64,000 nucleotides of DNA, from NCBI RefSeq assembly GCF_002250055.1, contig NZ_CP018866.1, forward strand, positions 1,108,501 through 1,172,500. The letters run 5' to 3'. Both the position numbers and the translations under genes were made by a program. The notes below the pieces were generated by a model. The model saw only the letters and a program-made list of their open reading frames with translations. It was not told the DNA's origin and ran no database searches. Positions 54,149-62,787 of this stretch are shown piece by piece (the stretch's first letter is position 1; each line of letters starts with the position of its first letter). Source of the DNA: Sutcliffiella cohnii (GTDB lineage Bacteria; Bacillota; Bacilli; Bacillales; Bacillaceae_I).

Positions 54149-55714
54149 TTATTGGTTTAACACTCTTACTGCCCTTGCATGTTTACTTTCTACCCCAGTG
54201 TTAGACAGGGAAGTTACACCGTACGTATAAGATTTTCCATCTTCAATTGTTGTGTCAGTAAATGTTGTAACGCCATCCTTTGTATAAATAACGTCTACTA
54301 TATTCGCAGGGTTGTTGTAGTCTCCTTCTTTATTTCCTTCAAATCGATAAATAACATAGCGTCTAGCGTCGGAATGTTTCTTATCGTCAATTGTAAGTGT
54401 TATCTGTCCATCTTCTTTATGTGCATGAACAGTATTTGGTTTTTGCGGTAGTGAATCGTTGTTCCAAGGTGTTGCAGGAGTTATTGCTTTCGTTGTGTAA
54501 ATTTCATTTTCTAAAATATTTGCGTAGCCAATGTTATTTTTAATAATTTGTCTTAGTGAAAAATGCATTTGCCCTAATGCTGTTCCATTTGCTCTGTTGT
54601 CTAAAATTTGCCCTGCTAATTCATAAGGGTTATACCAGTTTTGGTCAAAATTATCTGCTACTTTATAATCTGCAGTACCGATATATAGGTTAACTGGGGT
54701 GTTGTAAGCGTATGTGTTCACCTCATTGCTCCACCAGTCTAATAGAATGGTATAGTCTGCGGCAGCAAATCCACGGCTCCAGTAGATTTGTGGTGTTATA
54801 TAGTCAATAGAACCGTCCTTAATCCACTGTCTCGTATCTGCGTAAAGGTCGTCATAGTTTGTTTGACCAGCCGTTGTTCTACTTCCTGTCGGATCGTTTG
54901 CAATATTACGCCATACGCCAAATGGTGAAATACCAAATTGTACCCATTCTTTTTTGTTTTTGATCGCATTATTTAAATCGGCAACTAATCGGTTAACGTT
55001 ATCTCTTCTCCAATCGTCAATATGATCGAATCCTTCACCGTATAGCTCATATTGCTCCTGATCAGGGAACTCTTGGCCTGCAATACGATATGGATAGAAG
55101 TAGTCATCCATATGTACTGCTTCGATATCGTAGTTTTCTACTAATTCCTCGACTACGCTAATGAGGTAATCTCTTACTTCTGGAATACCTGGATTTAAAT
55201 AGTACTGACGCCCGTGATATACAACCCACTCTGGATTCTTTTTCGCTACATTTTTGTCCGCTAAGCTTTCTAATGTTTCTCCTGGCATTGTAATACGATA
55301 AGGGTTTACCCAAGCGTGCACTTCGATGCCACGATTATGTGCCTCTTCAATCATAATCGCCAACGGATCATATCCAGGGTCCGTATCTTGCGATTTTCCA
55401 GTAATGTACTTAGACCACGGATCGATATTGGAAGGATAAAACGTATCTGATGTTGGTTTCACTTGATAAATAATAGCATTAAAGTTTTTTCCTTTTAAAA
55501 AATCTAACGTTTCTACAACCCAAGCTGTATAAGCTGTTTCATTCATACCAGATCGAATGTCAATATTTTGTACAGTTGCGATCCACGCTGCACGCATTTC
55601 GTGTTTCGGATTCATTTGCTCTGCCGCCTTTGCTTGACTGTTGAACATAGGAACGATCAAGCTGAACAATAAGATCGTAATCCATATGTACTTCAGTCCT
55701 TTTTTCATTTTCAT
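54149..55714 (-). CDS. Secreted glycoside hydrolase-like protein (GHL10/YngK type) with Fn3-like tail
   Basis: 521 aa from ATG at 55714, 7 nt after GGGGAG; an in-frame GTG at 55729 overlaps that site. Signal peptide with AKA-A cleavage near residue 30. The catalytic-type domain at ~35-400 reads MRAAWIATVQNIDIRS, FNAIIYQVKPTSDTFYPS, EVHAWVNPYRI, GIPEVRDYLISVVEELVENYDIEAVHMDDYFYPY and DYITPQIYW. This is PF02638, GHL10, similar to B. subtilis YngK. A C-terminal fibronectin-III-like domain follows (~430-521). The substrate is probably a cell-wall or extracellular polysaccharide. A cre site precedes the start, so expression is likely repressed by glucose through CcpA. Confidence 0.87.
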   Translation of the reverse strand: MKMKKGLKYIWITILLFSLIVPMFNSQAKAAEQMNPKHEMRAAWIATVQNIDIRSGMNETAYTAWVVETLDFLKGKNFNAIIYQVKPTSDTFYPSNIDPWSKYITGKSQDTDPGYDPLAIMIEEAHNRGIEVHAWVNPYRITMPGETLESLADKNVAKKNPEWVVYHGRQYYLNPGIPEVRDYLISVVEELVENYDIEAVHMDDYFYPYRIAGQEFPDQEQYELYGEGFDHIDDWRRDNVNRLVADLNNAIKNKKEWVQFGISPFGVWRNIANDPTGSRTTAGQTNYDDLYADTRQWIKDGSIDYITPQIYWSRGFAAADYTILLDWWSNEVNTYAYNTPVNLYIGTADYKVADNFDQNWYNPYELAGQILDNRANGTALGQMHFSLRQIIKNNIGYANILENEIYTTKAITPATPWNNDSLPQKPNTVHAHKEDGQITLTIDDKKHSDARRYVIYRFEGNKEGDYNNPANIVDVIYTKDGVTTFTDTTIEDGKSYTYGVTSLSNTGVESKHARAVRVLNQ

Positions 55715-55740
55715 CGATAAACTCCCCACCTTCTTTAATT

Positions 55741-55754
55741 TGTAAACGGTTACA
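55741..55754 (-). promoter_or_regulatory. cre (CcpA) site upstream of the secreted hydrolase
   Basis: TGTAAACGGTTACA is a full match to the degenerate cre consensus TGWNANCGNTNWCA and is nearly palindromic. It ends 26 bp upstream of the start codon at 55714, between promoter and start, where CcpA would block transcription. Confidence 0.65.
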
Positions 55755-56091
55755 TTATTAGAAATAATATTTCAATTTAAATATAAAAATATGAAATATC
55801 ATTTCTATCATTATTATAAAGGCAATTGCTGATTATCGGTATAGTTCAAAATGCGCAAAAATTGTAATGTTCTGAATATTTAATTAGGAAAACATACCTA
55901 TCTTTGTTGCTTTATGTTGTTTTCTGTATTGTGTTATTTCTATATCTTGATAAGAATAGGCTTAGCTGTCGGAAAATATAATGAAGGGAAGCTTAAATCA
56001 ATTGGGGTGTTAGTGTCTTCCATGACTGACAGTGGGAGTCTTACGGACGATGAACCGCTGCAATTATTATTAGACTTGGTGGTGATTAATA

Positions 56092-56520
56092 GTGGCGGTC
56101 GTAAAAGCTACGAGTGCAGATAAAGCTCTTTTAGCACGGTTACTACGGGCGGAAGCAGAAGGGGAAGGAGTTAATGGTATGTTACTCGTTGGAGCGGTAG
56201 GAATTAATAGAATTCGTGCAAACTGCTCCGATTTTATAGGGTTACGAACGATTCCTGAAATGATTTATCAACAACATGCTTTTGAAGCGGTACAACATGG
56301 GTATTTTTATCAACGTGCACGAGAAAGCGAAATACGCTTGGCGGAACGCGCTGTAAAAGGAGAAAGGCCTTGGCCAGCAAAATATAGTTTATGGTATTTT
56401 AGACCTCCAGGTGATTGTCCTCCAACTTGGTACAATCAACCACTAGTAGGGCGTTACAAGCTCCATTGCTTCTATGAACCGACAGGGGCTGAATGTGAAA
56501 ATGTTTATAATACGTTTTAA
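56092..56520 (+). CDS. cwlJ: Spore cortex-lytic enzyme CwlJ
   Basis: 142 aa from GTG at 56092 with GGTGGTG upstream; exactly the length of B. subtilis CwlJ. The whole protein follows the family: AVVKATSADKALLARLLRAEAEGEGVNGMLLVGAVGINRIRANCSDF, HGYFYQRARESE, KYSLWYFRPPGDCPPTWYNQP and a C-terminal CENVYNTF. This is a Hydrolase_2 (SleB-like) domain without signal peptide. CwlJ is made in the mother cell and acts at the cortex during calcium-dipicolinate-triggered germination. GerQ, usually downstream, is not here; minus-strand genes follow the terminator. Confidence 0.95.
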   Translation: MAVVKATSADKALLARLLRAEAEGEGVNGMLLVGAVGINRIRANCSDFIGLRTIPEMIYQQHAFEAVQHGYFYQRARESEIRLAERAVKGERPWPAKYSLWYFRPPGDCPPTWYNQPLVGRYKLHCFYEPTGAECENVYNTF

Positions 56521-56545
56521 CGTTTGCCCAATATTTTAAAATAAA

Positions 56546-56583
56546 AAGTCTGTGCCCAGCTTAAGTTACTGGAGCACAGACTT
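56546..56583. terminator. Bidirectional terminator after cwlJ
   Basis: Stem 56546-56555 with 56574-56583 (10 bp) plus inner CCAG/CTGG pair; A-run and T-run on the two sides. Confidence 0.85.
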
Positions 56584-56586
56584 CTT

Positions 56587-57630
56587 TTATTTTACTAAAA
56601 CTTCACAAGGCTTTCCTTTGATCCATGTTAATTCATTATTTGTTAAGTTCATTACGATACTAAATACCGTTTCCATTCTTTTGTTGTAAGGTACATTATC
56701 ATCGTTACATTCATGGCGGCATATAGAATACGGATGATTATGATGATTAGATAGTAAGGAAAATAAGTCTGCCTCATTAGTTATTTTCGTATTTTGTAAT
56801 AAGCTGTCCATCGTACTTAATCGTTCGAGAGAATCAGGAAGAATATCTTCATTTACTTTTCTTTTTAATGATTCGTCACATATATGATTTGTATGAGTTA
56901 AGATCCCACTATTAGTTGTGCGACTGACCGTATGGTGTGGTGAAACCTCTACACTAGCTAGTTGAGTTGATTTTGACCCAATTAAAAAGTGGGCACAGGA
57001 TGCGAGTTGGTTTTCCTCCACCTTAGAAAGTGCTTCTTCAAAGGTAGCAGACTGTAATACTGCTCTTAATCCTAAATGTATTGGTACTTTCGGTTCCCAC
57101 GTATCGGTAACAAGCGCATTTAAGCAAACACCAATTCCCTCTGAATTACTGCCAATCTTACCGATAATACCAGCTTCTGTCACCATATTAATCGTTGGGT
57201 AGTCTTTTTGTTCTATAGAAAGGTGGACTAAAGATTGGGCTTGAGCACTTTTCCAATCCCAGTTTTGAGCAAGCCATGTGTCAGAAGTTTTTGGATCGGT
57301 TAATGCAAAAGAAGTACACCCATCTAGCATTACTAACGCGATCTCACTTCTAGCATTAAGTGCTAGTATATCTTCGAATGAAACATCTGCACCGTCAGCA
57401 ACACCTTGAATTTCTTCTATAAACTTATCATTATATTTTTCAATGGCATTTACATGTAACAAAGCACGATTTGTTGCGTCTTTCCATGTAAGAGCAGCGT
57501 TCTCAAAGAACATTTTTTCATACGTGGCTAGACTAACATGTATTTTTTCCTTTGCCAGTTTGCCATGATCAAATCCTATGTTATACGCAGTGCCAGATAA
57601 CCGAATGGCGGTTTCGCTTTTGTTTATCAT
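56587..57630 (-). CDS. C45-family acyltransferase/hydrolase (isopenicillin-N acyltransferase-like)
   Basis: 347 aa. Ntn-hydrolase of the acyl-CoA:6-APA acyltransferase type: the autoproteolytic nucleophile is Cys105 in MLDGCTSFALTDPKT, then WLAQNWDWKSAQAQSLVHL and GKIGSNSEGIGVCLNAL; ASVEVSPHH and LTHTNHI follow. Such enzymes self-cleave and hydrolyse or transfer acyl groups on amides. ATGA overlap with the amidohydrolase gene upstream (57627-57630) shows translational coupling. Within the PucR cluster it may remove an acyl group from an N-acylated substrate. Confidence 0.85.
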   Translation of the reverse strand: MINKSETAIRLSGTAYNIGFDHGKLAKEKIHVSLATYEKMFFENAALTWKDATNRALLHVNAIEKYNDKFIEEIQGVADGADVSFEDILALNARSEIALVMLDGCTSFALTDPKTSDTWLAQNWDWKSAQAQSLVHLSIEQKDYPTINMVTEAGIIGKIGSNSEGIGVCLNALVTDTWEPKVPIHLGLRAVLQSATFEEALSKVEENQLASCAHFLIGSKSTQLASVEVSPHHTVSRTTNSGILTHTNHICDESLKRKVNEDILPDSLERLSTMDSLLQNTKITNEADLFSLLSNHHNHPYSICRHECNDDNVPYNKRMETVFSIVMNLTNNELTWIKGKPCEVLVK

Positions 57631-59249
57631 TTGTAAGCAACCTCATTTTTTTTACTATAGACGAATTCACCATCTATCATCGTCCATTCAATGGCTGAGT
57701 CCAATAATTCATCGGTTTCACAATTTAATAAGGAGCGATCAAAAAGAATCAAATCTGCTAGTTTACCAGGTTCAATACTACCCTTAATATTTTCTTCGAA
57801 TGAAGCATATGCACCATTAATCGTATACATCCGAATAGCATCTAACAGCGATACTCTTTGCGTTCCACCAATTATTTCACCTGATGGAGACTTTCTAGTT
57901 ATCGCGGAATGAATTCCTTGAATAGGAGTAAAATCAGTAACAGGACAATCAGATGAAATGGCTGCCGGAACACCTTCTTTAAGATAATCATTTAACGGAA
58001 ACATCTGATACGCGCGTTCGCCATAATTTTTCACATAGCCATCGCCATATTCATGGAGAAAAGCTGGATTAGGTGTAGGAACTACATTTTGTTCTTTCAT
58101 TCTCTTCACTAAATCTGGTGTTGCAATTCCAGCATGTTCAATTCTATGCCTTGTATTTTTACGTGGGTAAAGCTCATTAGCCTTTTCGATAGTGTTAAGT
58201 AACATATCAATAGCAGCATCGCCTTGAGCATGTGCAGTAAATTGCCAACCGTTTTTATGAGCAGGAATAAATAAATCATCGACTTCCTCTTGTGTATAGT
58301 AATGAATTCCATAGTTATTCGGATCACTTGTATACGGTTCTCTAGTCCAAACAGTGGGACCACTGCTACTGCCATCAAGGAATAATTTGACTGGACCAAG
58401 ACGATATTTTTCGTTACCTAGACCGGTAGATATACCAGACTCATTTATATGTTTTACAATTTCGTGTGCATCACTTAGCGACCCAACCATTGCATAAACT
58501 CTTTGTTTAATCGTTCCGCTTAAGGTAGATTGTTGTAATAATCGCAAATTATTTAATCCGTAGCCAGTTGCATCATGAATGGATGTAATCCCTTTTTCTG
58601 CAAAATGGTTCGAAGCGATTTCATGTGCTTTTTCTATTTCTTCGTCAGAAAAGGCAGCGATGCTAAACATGTTCATATGTGCATTTTCAAGTAAAAGTCC
58701 TGTCAATTCACCATTTGCATGTTTGTCAATTTTTCCACCTTCCGGATTTGGGGTATGTTTATCAATACCAGCTAAACGGAGAGCATAACTATTTACAGCG
58801 GATATATGTCCACAAGCACGAATGACCATAATTGGGTGGTCAGAAGAAACGTTATCTAGCTCTTCAAGAGTAGGGAATCTTTTGTCTGCAATCGTTGTGT
58901 CATTAAACCCCCAAGCTCTAACCCATTTCCCTTTTTCTGTATGTAACGCACTATTTTTTAACTCGGTCAGTAAGTCGTCTATCGTTTGAACGGATTCACT
59001 TTTACAAGATACGGATAGTTGATTCGTACCATACATAGTAATATGTATATGTGAATCTATGAAACCGGGCATTAATGTTTTTCCTTCTAAATCTATTAAT
59101 TCTGTTTGGTCATCTTTTAATGCTAGCACTTCTTCATTTGTACCAGTAGCGATAATTTTATTGTCTTTAACGAAAACAGCTTGCTTTATAGCGTTATTGT
59201 TGTCCACTGTAATTACTTCACCGTTAAAAAATAAATAGTTGTTATTCAT
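57627..59249 (-). CDS. YtcJ-like amidohydrolase
   Basis: 540 aa. Amidohydrolase_3 family: N-terminal composite beta domain (LFFNGEVITVDNNNAIKQAVFVKDNKIIATGTNEEVL), metal-binding GFIDSHIHI, TAHAQGDAAID, HRIEHA, and SSDCPVTDFTPIQGIHSAI carrying the metal Asp. The C-terminus reads GSIEPGKLADLILFDRS. It hydrolyses an amide or imide; the substrate is unknown. Coupled to the C45 gene downstream. The gap to the symporter gene holds repeat copy 3, which splits the cluster into two transcription units or is read through. Confidence 0.85.
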   Translation of the reverse strand: MNNNYLFFNGEVITVDNNNAIKQAVFVKDNKIIATGTNEEVLALKDDQTELIDLEGKTLMPGFIDSHIHITMYGTNQLSVSCKSESVQTIDDLLTELKNSALHTEKGKWVRAWGFNDTTIADKRFPTLEELDNVSSDHPIMVIRACGHISAVNSYALRLAGIDKHTPNPEGGKIDKHANGELTGLLLENAHMNMFSIAAFSDEEIEKAHEIASNHFAEKGITSIHDATGYGLNNLRLLQQSTLSGTIKQRVYAMVGSLSDAHEIVKHINESGISTGLGNEKYRLGPVKLFLDGSSSGPTVWTREPYTSDPNNYGIHYYTQEEVDDLFIPAHKNGWQFTAHAQGDAAIDMLLNTIEKANELYPRKNTRHRIEHAGIATPDLVKRMKEQNVVPTPNPAFLHEYGDGYVKNYGERAYQMFPLNDYLKEGVPAAISSDCPVTDFTPIQGIHSAITRKSPSGEIIGGTQRVSLLDAIRMYTINGAYASFEENIKGSIEPGKLADLILFDRSLLNCETDELLDSAIEWTMIDGEFVYSKKNEVAYK

Positions 59250-59289
59250 TTAGTCATACCTCCTAGTAATTTTATAATAGAAAGGGAAG

Positions 59290-59645
59290 GAGGGGACATA
59301 ACTATATGTATCAAAAGTAAAAACGAACAAAATAGTAGAGTGGAAAAACCCGCTCCGGAAATATACTTCGCTTTCCGCGGGCGTGTCTAGTTACGGCGGC
59401 TTGGCCCTCGAGACATAAGCCAGTCACTTCCGTTGGGCAAAGAACGCCCAACTGCAGCGTCTGTCTTATGCTTGTCGGGCCAGAGCGAGCCACCTTCACT
59501 TTTCGTACTGGTGAGCCTCCTCGTGCTAAAGCACTGCGGGGTCTCACCTATGCCTTTCCTCCCGCTGGAGTCTCCGTATATTTCCTCCGCTAATACTGCG
59601 ATAGTTCGTTTTTTTATGATAATTTCTGTTATGTCTTAGCCTCTT
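59290..59645 (-). repeat. Palindromic dispersed repeat, copy 3 (full, inverted)
   Basis: Same element as copy 2 in the opposite orientation: GGGACATAAC at the left, GTTATGTCTTAGCCTC at the right; AAAACGAACAA inside the left end pairs with a TAGTTCGTTTTTTT segment. The GGTGAG...CTCACC hairpin appears inverted (59510-59550). The centre also has a GGCCC/GGGCC hairpin with TTGGGCAAAGAACGCCCAA at its tip (59434-59452). No protein coding is supported; frames read across it lack ribosome sites. Confidence 0.8.
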
Positions 59646-59669
59646 AATATAGTAATTGTTACTAGTGAT

Positions 59670-61181
59670 TTAATTTAGCTTCGTTTGAATAGAAGGGTCG
59701 GTTGGTATGTTATTGTCGTATAGTTCATCCACCATGTCTGGGAAGAATTTTTCGACTGTGTTTCTTGTTACTGGTTGAGTCATTAACGATACAACGATGA
59801 AAATAGTGAAGTTAGCTAATAGTCCCCAAATACCTGCATGAACCCCTAGTGGGTGAGCGATAACGAAGGAGAATAATACTGTAATGACGAATCCAGCAAA
59901 TATCCCCCAGAAAGCACCATGTTTAGTCGCTCTTGGCCAGAAGAACATACCAACGATAGACGGAAATGCTTGGGCAATAAAACCGTAACCGATTAACAAA
60001 ATGTAGACTAAACTAGCTGGTTGCATTATAGAAATTGGCGCAATGATAAAAAACATGATAGGGAATATAAGTCTTCTCGTCCATATTCCAGCCTTGTCAT
60101 CACTCCACTTAAATGCTGGTTGTAAAATGTCCTTACTATAACTTAATGCTGTTGCGTGAACACATGGCTCACTAGATGACATAGAGGCAGCTAACGTTCC
60201 TGCTCCAAGTAAACCTGCCACGATAATAGGCATATTTTCTAATGCATACGTAATGGCAACTTGATCCGGATTTGCGATATTCGGATAAGCAAAAATACCG
60301 ATAAAACCAACTACAATCATTGGTATTAATACAATATAATAAGTCGGAAGTAAAGTAGCTGCTCTTCGAATGGAGCTTCTAGATTTTGCTCCCATCCATT
60401 GAATCCAGTGAGTTTGCCAAATCGAAAATACAGAAACTAAAATAGAAGTAGTCCAGAAAGTGACACTCATATCACCTAACCCACCTGGTAGCGTTAAAAA
60501 TTGTGGAATATCTTCCTTCACTCGTTCAAAGATAGGACGGAAAGAATAACCCCCTGTAAATTGATTTGTAGCCCAAAGGCCGATAAAAAAGGAAACAAAT
60601 AACATTAGTCCACCTTGGAAAGCATTTGTAATACTAATAGCTCGTAATCCGCTTCGGTACAAATAAATAGAAATGACTCCTAAAGAAAGGAAAACACCAA
60701 CCCATGTAGGGATTTTTCCGTAACTCATAACATTTAAAATATAGGCAGAACCAGTAGTTTGAATGACGGCATAAGCAAGAATTCCGATAGAAGTAACAAA
60801 CGAAGCTAATGCACCGAGAGATTTACTTTCATATCGATCGGAAATAGCTGCTGATTGTGTTACATGTTTGAACTTTTTACCCAACTCCCAAACTTTTGGG
60901 CCAAAATACCAAGCGATTATTCCCATATACGTTAAATACACGACAACGTAAAGAGCGGGTATACCTTTTGAATAGGCCCAACCTGGAGAACCCATGAACG
61001 TATAAGCACTTACTCCACCAGCTCCAATTAGTAAGTACATAATAATTGGTCCGAGGCTTCGGCTCCCAACACCCCATTCCTCGACGCTGTTCATATTACG
61101 GCCTTTACCGGAAGAATACCCTAATATAACGGCTATCACCATGTATGATAATGTAATTGCTAGAGGGATAAACATTTCCAT
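59670..61181 (-). CDS. Sodium:solute symporter (SSS family)
   Basis: 503 aa from ATG at 61181, 9 nt after GGAGG; a TTG at 61184 is closer to the site but less likely. About 13 membrane segments. SSS motifs: EEWGVGSRSLGPIIMYLLIGAGGVSAYTFMGSPGWAYSKG, ATALSYSKDILQP, MPIIVAGLLGAGTLAASMSSSEPCVHA (sodium-site loop). It starts on the last base of the DUF3311 stop (TGATG), a pairing typical of pantothenate- or amino-acid-type SSS carriers. Likely imports the nitrogenous substrate processed by neighbouring hydrolases. Confidence 0.88.
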   Translation of the reverse strand: MEMFIPLAITLSYMVIAVILGYSSGKGRNMNSVEEWGVGSRSLGPIIMYLLIGAGGVSAYTFMGSPGWAYSKGIPALYVVVYLTYMGIIAWYFGPKVWELGKKFKHVTQSAAISDRYESKSLGALASFVTSIGILAYAVIQTTGSAYILNVMSYGKIPTWVGVFLSLGVISIYLYRSGLRAISITNAFQGGLMLFVSFFIGLWATNQFTGGYSFRPIFERVKEDIPQFLTLPGGLGDMSVTFWTTSILVSVFSIWQTHWIQWMGAKSRSSIRRAATLLPTYYIVLIPMIVVGFIGIFAYPNIANPDQVAITYALENMPIIVAGLLGAGTLAASMSSSEPCVHATALSYSKDILQPAFKWSDDKAGIWTRRLIFPIMFFIIAPISIMQPASLVYILLIGYGFIAQAFPSIVGMFFWPRATKHGAFWGIFAGFVITVLFSFVIAHPLGVHAGIWGLLANFTIFIVVSLMTQPVTRNTVEKFFPDMVDELYDNNIPTDPSIQTKLN

Positions 61182-61399
61182 CAATCTGCACCTCCAATTT
61201 TATCGATAAACACCATCATTAACGTGGTGAAAAAGATAATAAAAATAGACCATGCCATTATAATGGGCATTCCAAGGACAAGCGTTTCAGTATTTAGGAA
61301 AGGAACAACGGGCCATCCACCTAGGGCGATTGTAAATAAAATTAAAGCAAAACAAGCCCAGCCTTTTCCTGTTTTAGGCATTTTAAACGTAGCTTTCAT
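61181..61399 (-). CDS. DUF3311 membrane protein, symporter partner
   Basis: 72 aa from ATG at 61399, 8 nt after AAAGGAGG; an ATG two codons earlier is too close. Two membrane segments (ACFALILFTIALGGWPVVPFLN and IIMAWSIFIIFFTTLMMVFIDKIG) identify DUF3311, a small protein consistently encoded just before SSS symporters. One-base overlap with the symporter start shows coupling. Probably a small subunit or assembly helper; no direct evidence. Confidence 0.8.
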   Translation of the reverse strand: MKATFKMPKTGKGWACFALILFTIALGGWPVVPFLNTETLVLGMPIIMAWSIFIIFFTTLMMVFIDKIGGAD

Positions 61400-61430
61400 A
61401 CACATTTCCTCCTTTGTTGAAACTTGGATT

Positions 61431-62657
61431 TTACAGTATTTTAAGAACTGCTTTATAGAGAAGGTTGGTCCCTGTTGTAATATCGTCTATGGAAGCGTAT
61501 TCATTTGGATGGTGACTTAAACCGTCCTTACATCGTACAAAAATCATCCCGAAAGGACTTATCTCTGCCATCATTAATGCATCGTGGAATGGGCCGCTCA
61601 TCAATTCATAAGGTACCTGATCCATTTGTTGCAGCTCATCTTTTAAAATATCTTTTATCCAATCAGCACAATATTTAGGCTCACTATTTGTATCTACTGA
61701 AATTGAATAATCAAGCTGATATTCTTCTACCGTTTCAGCAATTATTTCGTAAAGCTTTTGTTCAAATAAATCCCGACGTTCTGGTAATATATCCCGTAAA
61801 TCAACTGTAAACGTAACACGATCAGAAATACTATTTCGAGAGTTCGGGAAATTCTCTATGTAGCCGACCGTACCTACAGTAGGAATAGTTTCATCCTGTT
61901 TTAATAATTCATCAAATAAATAGATAACTCTTGCAGCTCCAACTAATGCATCTTTTCTTAAATTCATCGGTACACTTCCTGCATGCCCAGAGTGACCTCT
62001 AAATTCTACCGTTAACCAAAGGGGTCCAGAAATTCCTTGAACGATTCCAACTGGCAACTCCTTGCTTTCTAATAAAGGTCCTTGTTCAATATGCATTTCA
62101 AGAAAAGCAAACACATTATCACTCGTATAACGAACTGGGAATGCTTCATTTGTTGTAATTCCAATGTTTTCTAATGCTTGTTTTCTAGAGATGCCGTCAC
62201 TATCTTTTCGTAAAAGATCTTCTACAGTTAGATTACCTGTTAATCCTCTTACACCGAATAAACCTTTGTTAAATCTAGCTCCTTCTTCATCTGAAAACGC
62301 TACTACTTCGATGGATCTTTCAAAAGTTAAGTTAGATTCATTCAGTATTTGAACTACTTCGATCGCACCGATGACACCAATCGTTCCATCAAACCTACCA
62401 CCCCGTGGTTGTGAATCAATGTGAGATCCTAAAACTAATCGTGGTAGAGAAGGGGAAGTACCTTCATACACACCGATAACATTTCCGTAACAATCTATTT
62501 CTGTTTTCATCCCCGCCTCGACCATCCAAGAGGCTACAAGGTCCATTGCTCTTTTGTCTTCTATTGAATGAGCAAGGCGAGAAACTCCCGTTTCACCAAC
62601 TTTCCCAATGTTGGCGAGTTTCGTGATTCTATCTTCTAGACGTTTTGAATTGATCAA
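61431..62657 (-). CDS. M20-family Zn-dependent amidase/carbamoylase
   Basis: 408 aa from TTG at 62657 with AGAGGGG upstream. Signature of hydantoinase/carbamoylase-type M20 enzymes: LVLGSHIDSQPRGGRFDGTIGVIGAIEVVQ (metal His and Asp), AFSDEEGARFNKGLFGVRGLTG (catalytic Glu-Glu), FLEMHIEQGPLLES and SGPFHDALMMAEISPFGMIFVRCKDGLSHHPNEY. Relatives are allantoate amidohydrolase, N-carbamoyl-L-amino-acid hydrolase and beta-ureidopropionase; the exact substrate is not decidable. It is 31 bp upstream of the DUF3311 gene, so they probably form one operon. Confidence 0.88.
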   Translation of the reverse strand: MINSKRLEDRITKLANIGKVGETGVSRLAHSIEDKRAMDLVASWMVEAGMKTEIDCYGNVIGVYEGTSPSLPRLVLGSHIDSQPRGGRFDGTIGVIGAIEVVQILNESNLTFERSIEVVAFSDEEGARFNKGLFGVRGLTGNLTVEDLLRKDSDGISRKQALENIGITTNEAFPVRYTSDNVFAFLEMHIEQGPLLESKELPVGIVQGISGPLWLTVEFRGHSGHAGSVPMNLRKDALVGAARVIYLFDELLKQDETIPTVGTVGYIENFPNSRNSISDRVTFTVDLRDILPERRDLFEQKLYEIIAETVEEYQLDYSISVDTNSEPKYCADWIKDILKDELQQMDQVPYELMSGPFHDALMMAEISPFGMIFVRCKDGLSHHPNEYASIDDITTGTNLLYKAVLKIL

Positions 62658-62787
62658 TGAAATCCCCTCTTTTTATTTATTTTCTTAATATACAGAAATG
62701 TTTAATAATAAATATAATTGAAAAATACCTTTTTACTCACCTACCAAACTGTCAAATAGGAGGGGAAACAATTTTACACTTTGTACA

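Noticed and set aside
55914-56123. 69-codon frame overlapping the start of cwlJ
   Set aside because: It has no convincing ribosome site, unlikely composition after residue 20, and overlaps the well-supported cwlJ start.
59311-59639. Frames within repeat copy 3
   Set aside because: They lie entirely in the palindromic GC-rich repeat and have no ribosome site or family resemblance.
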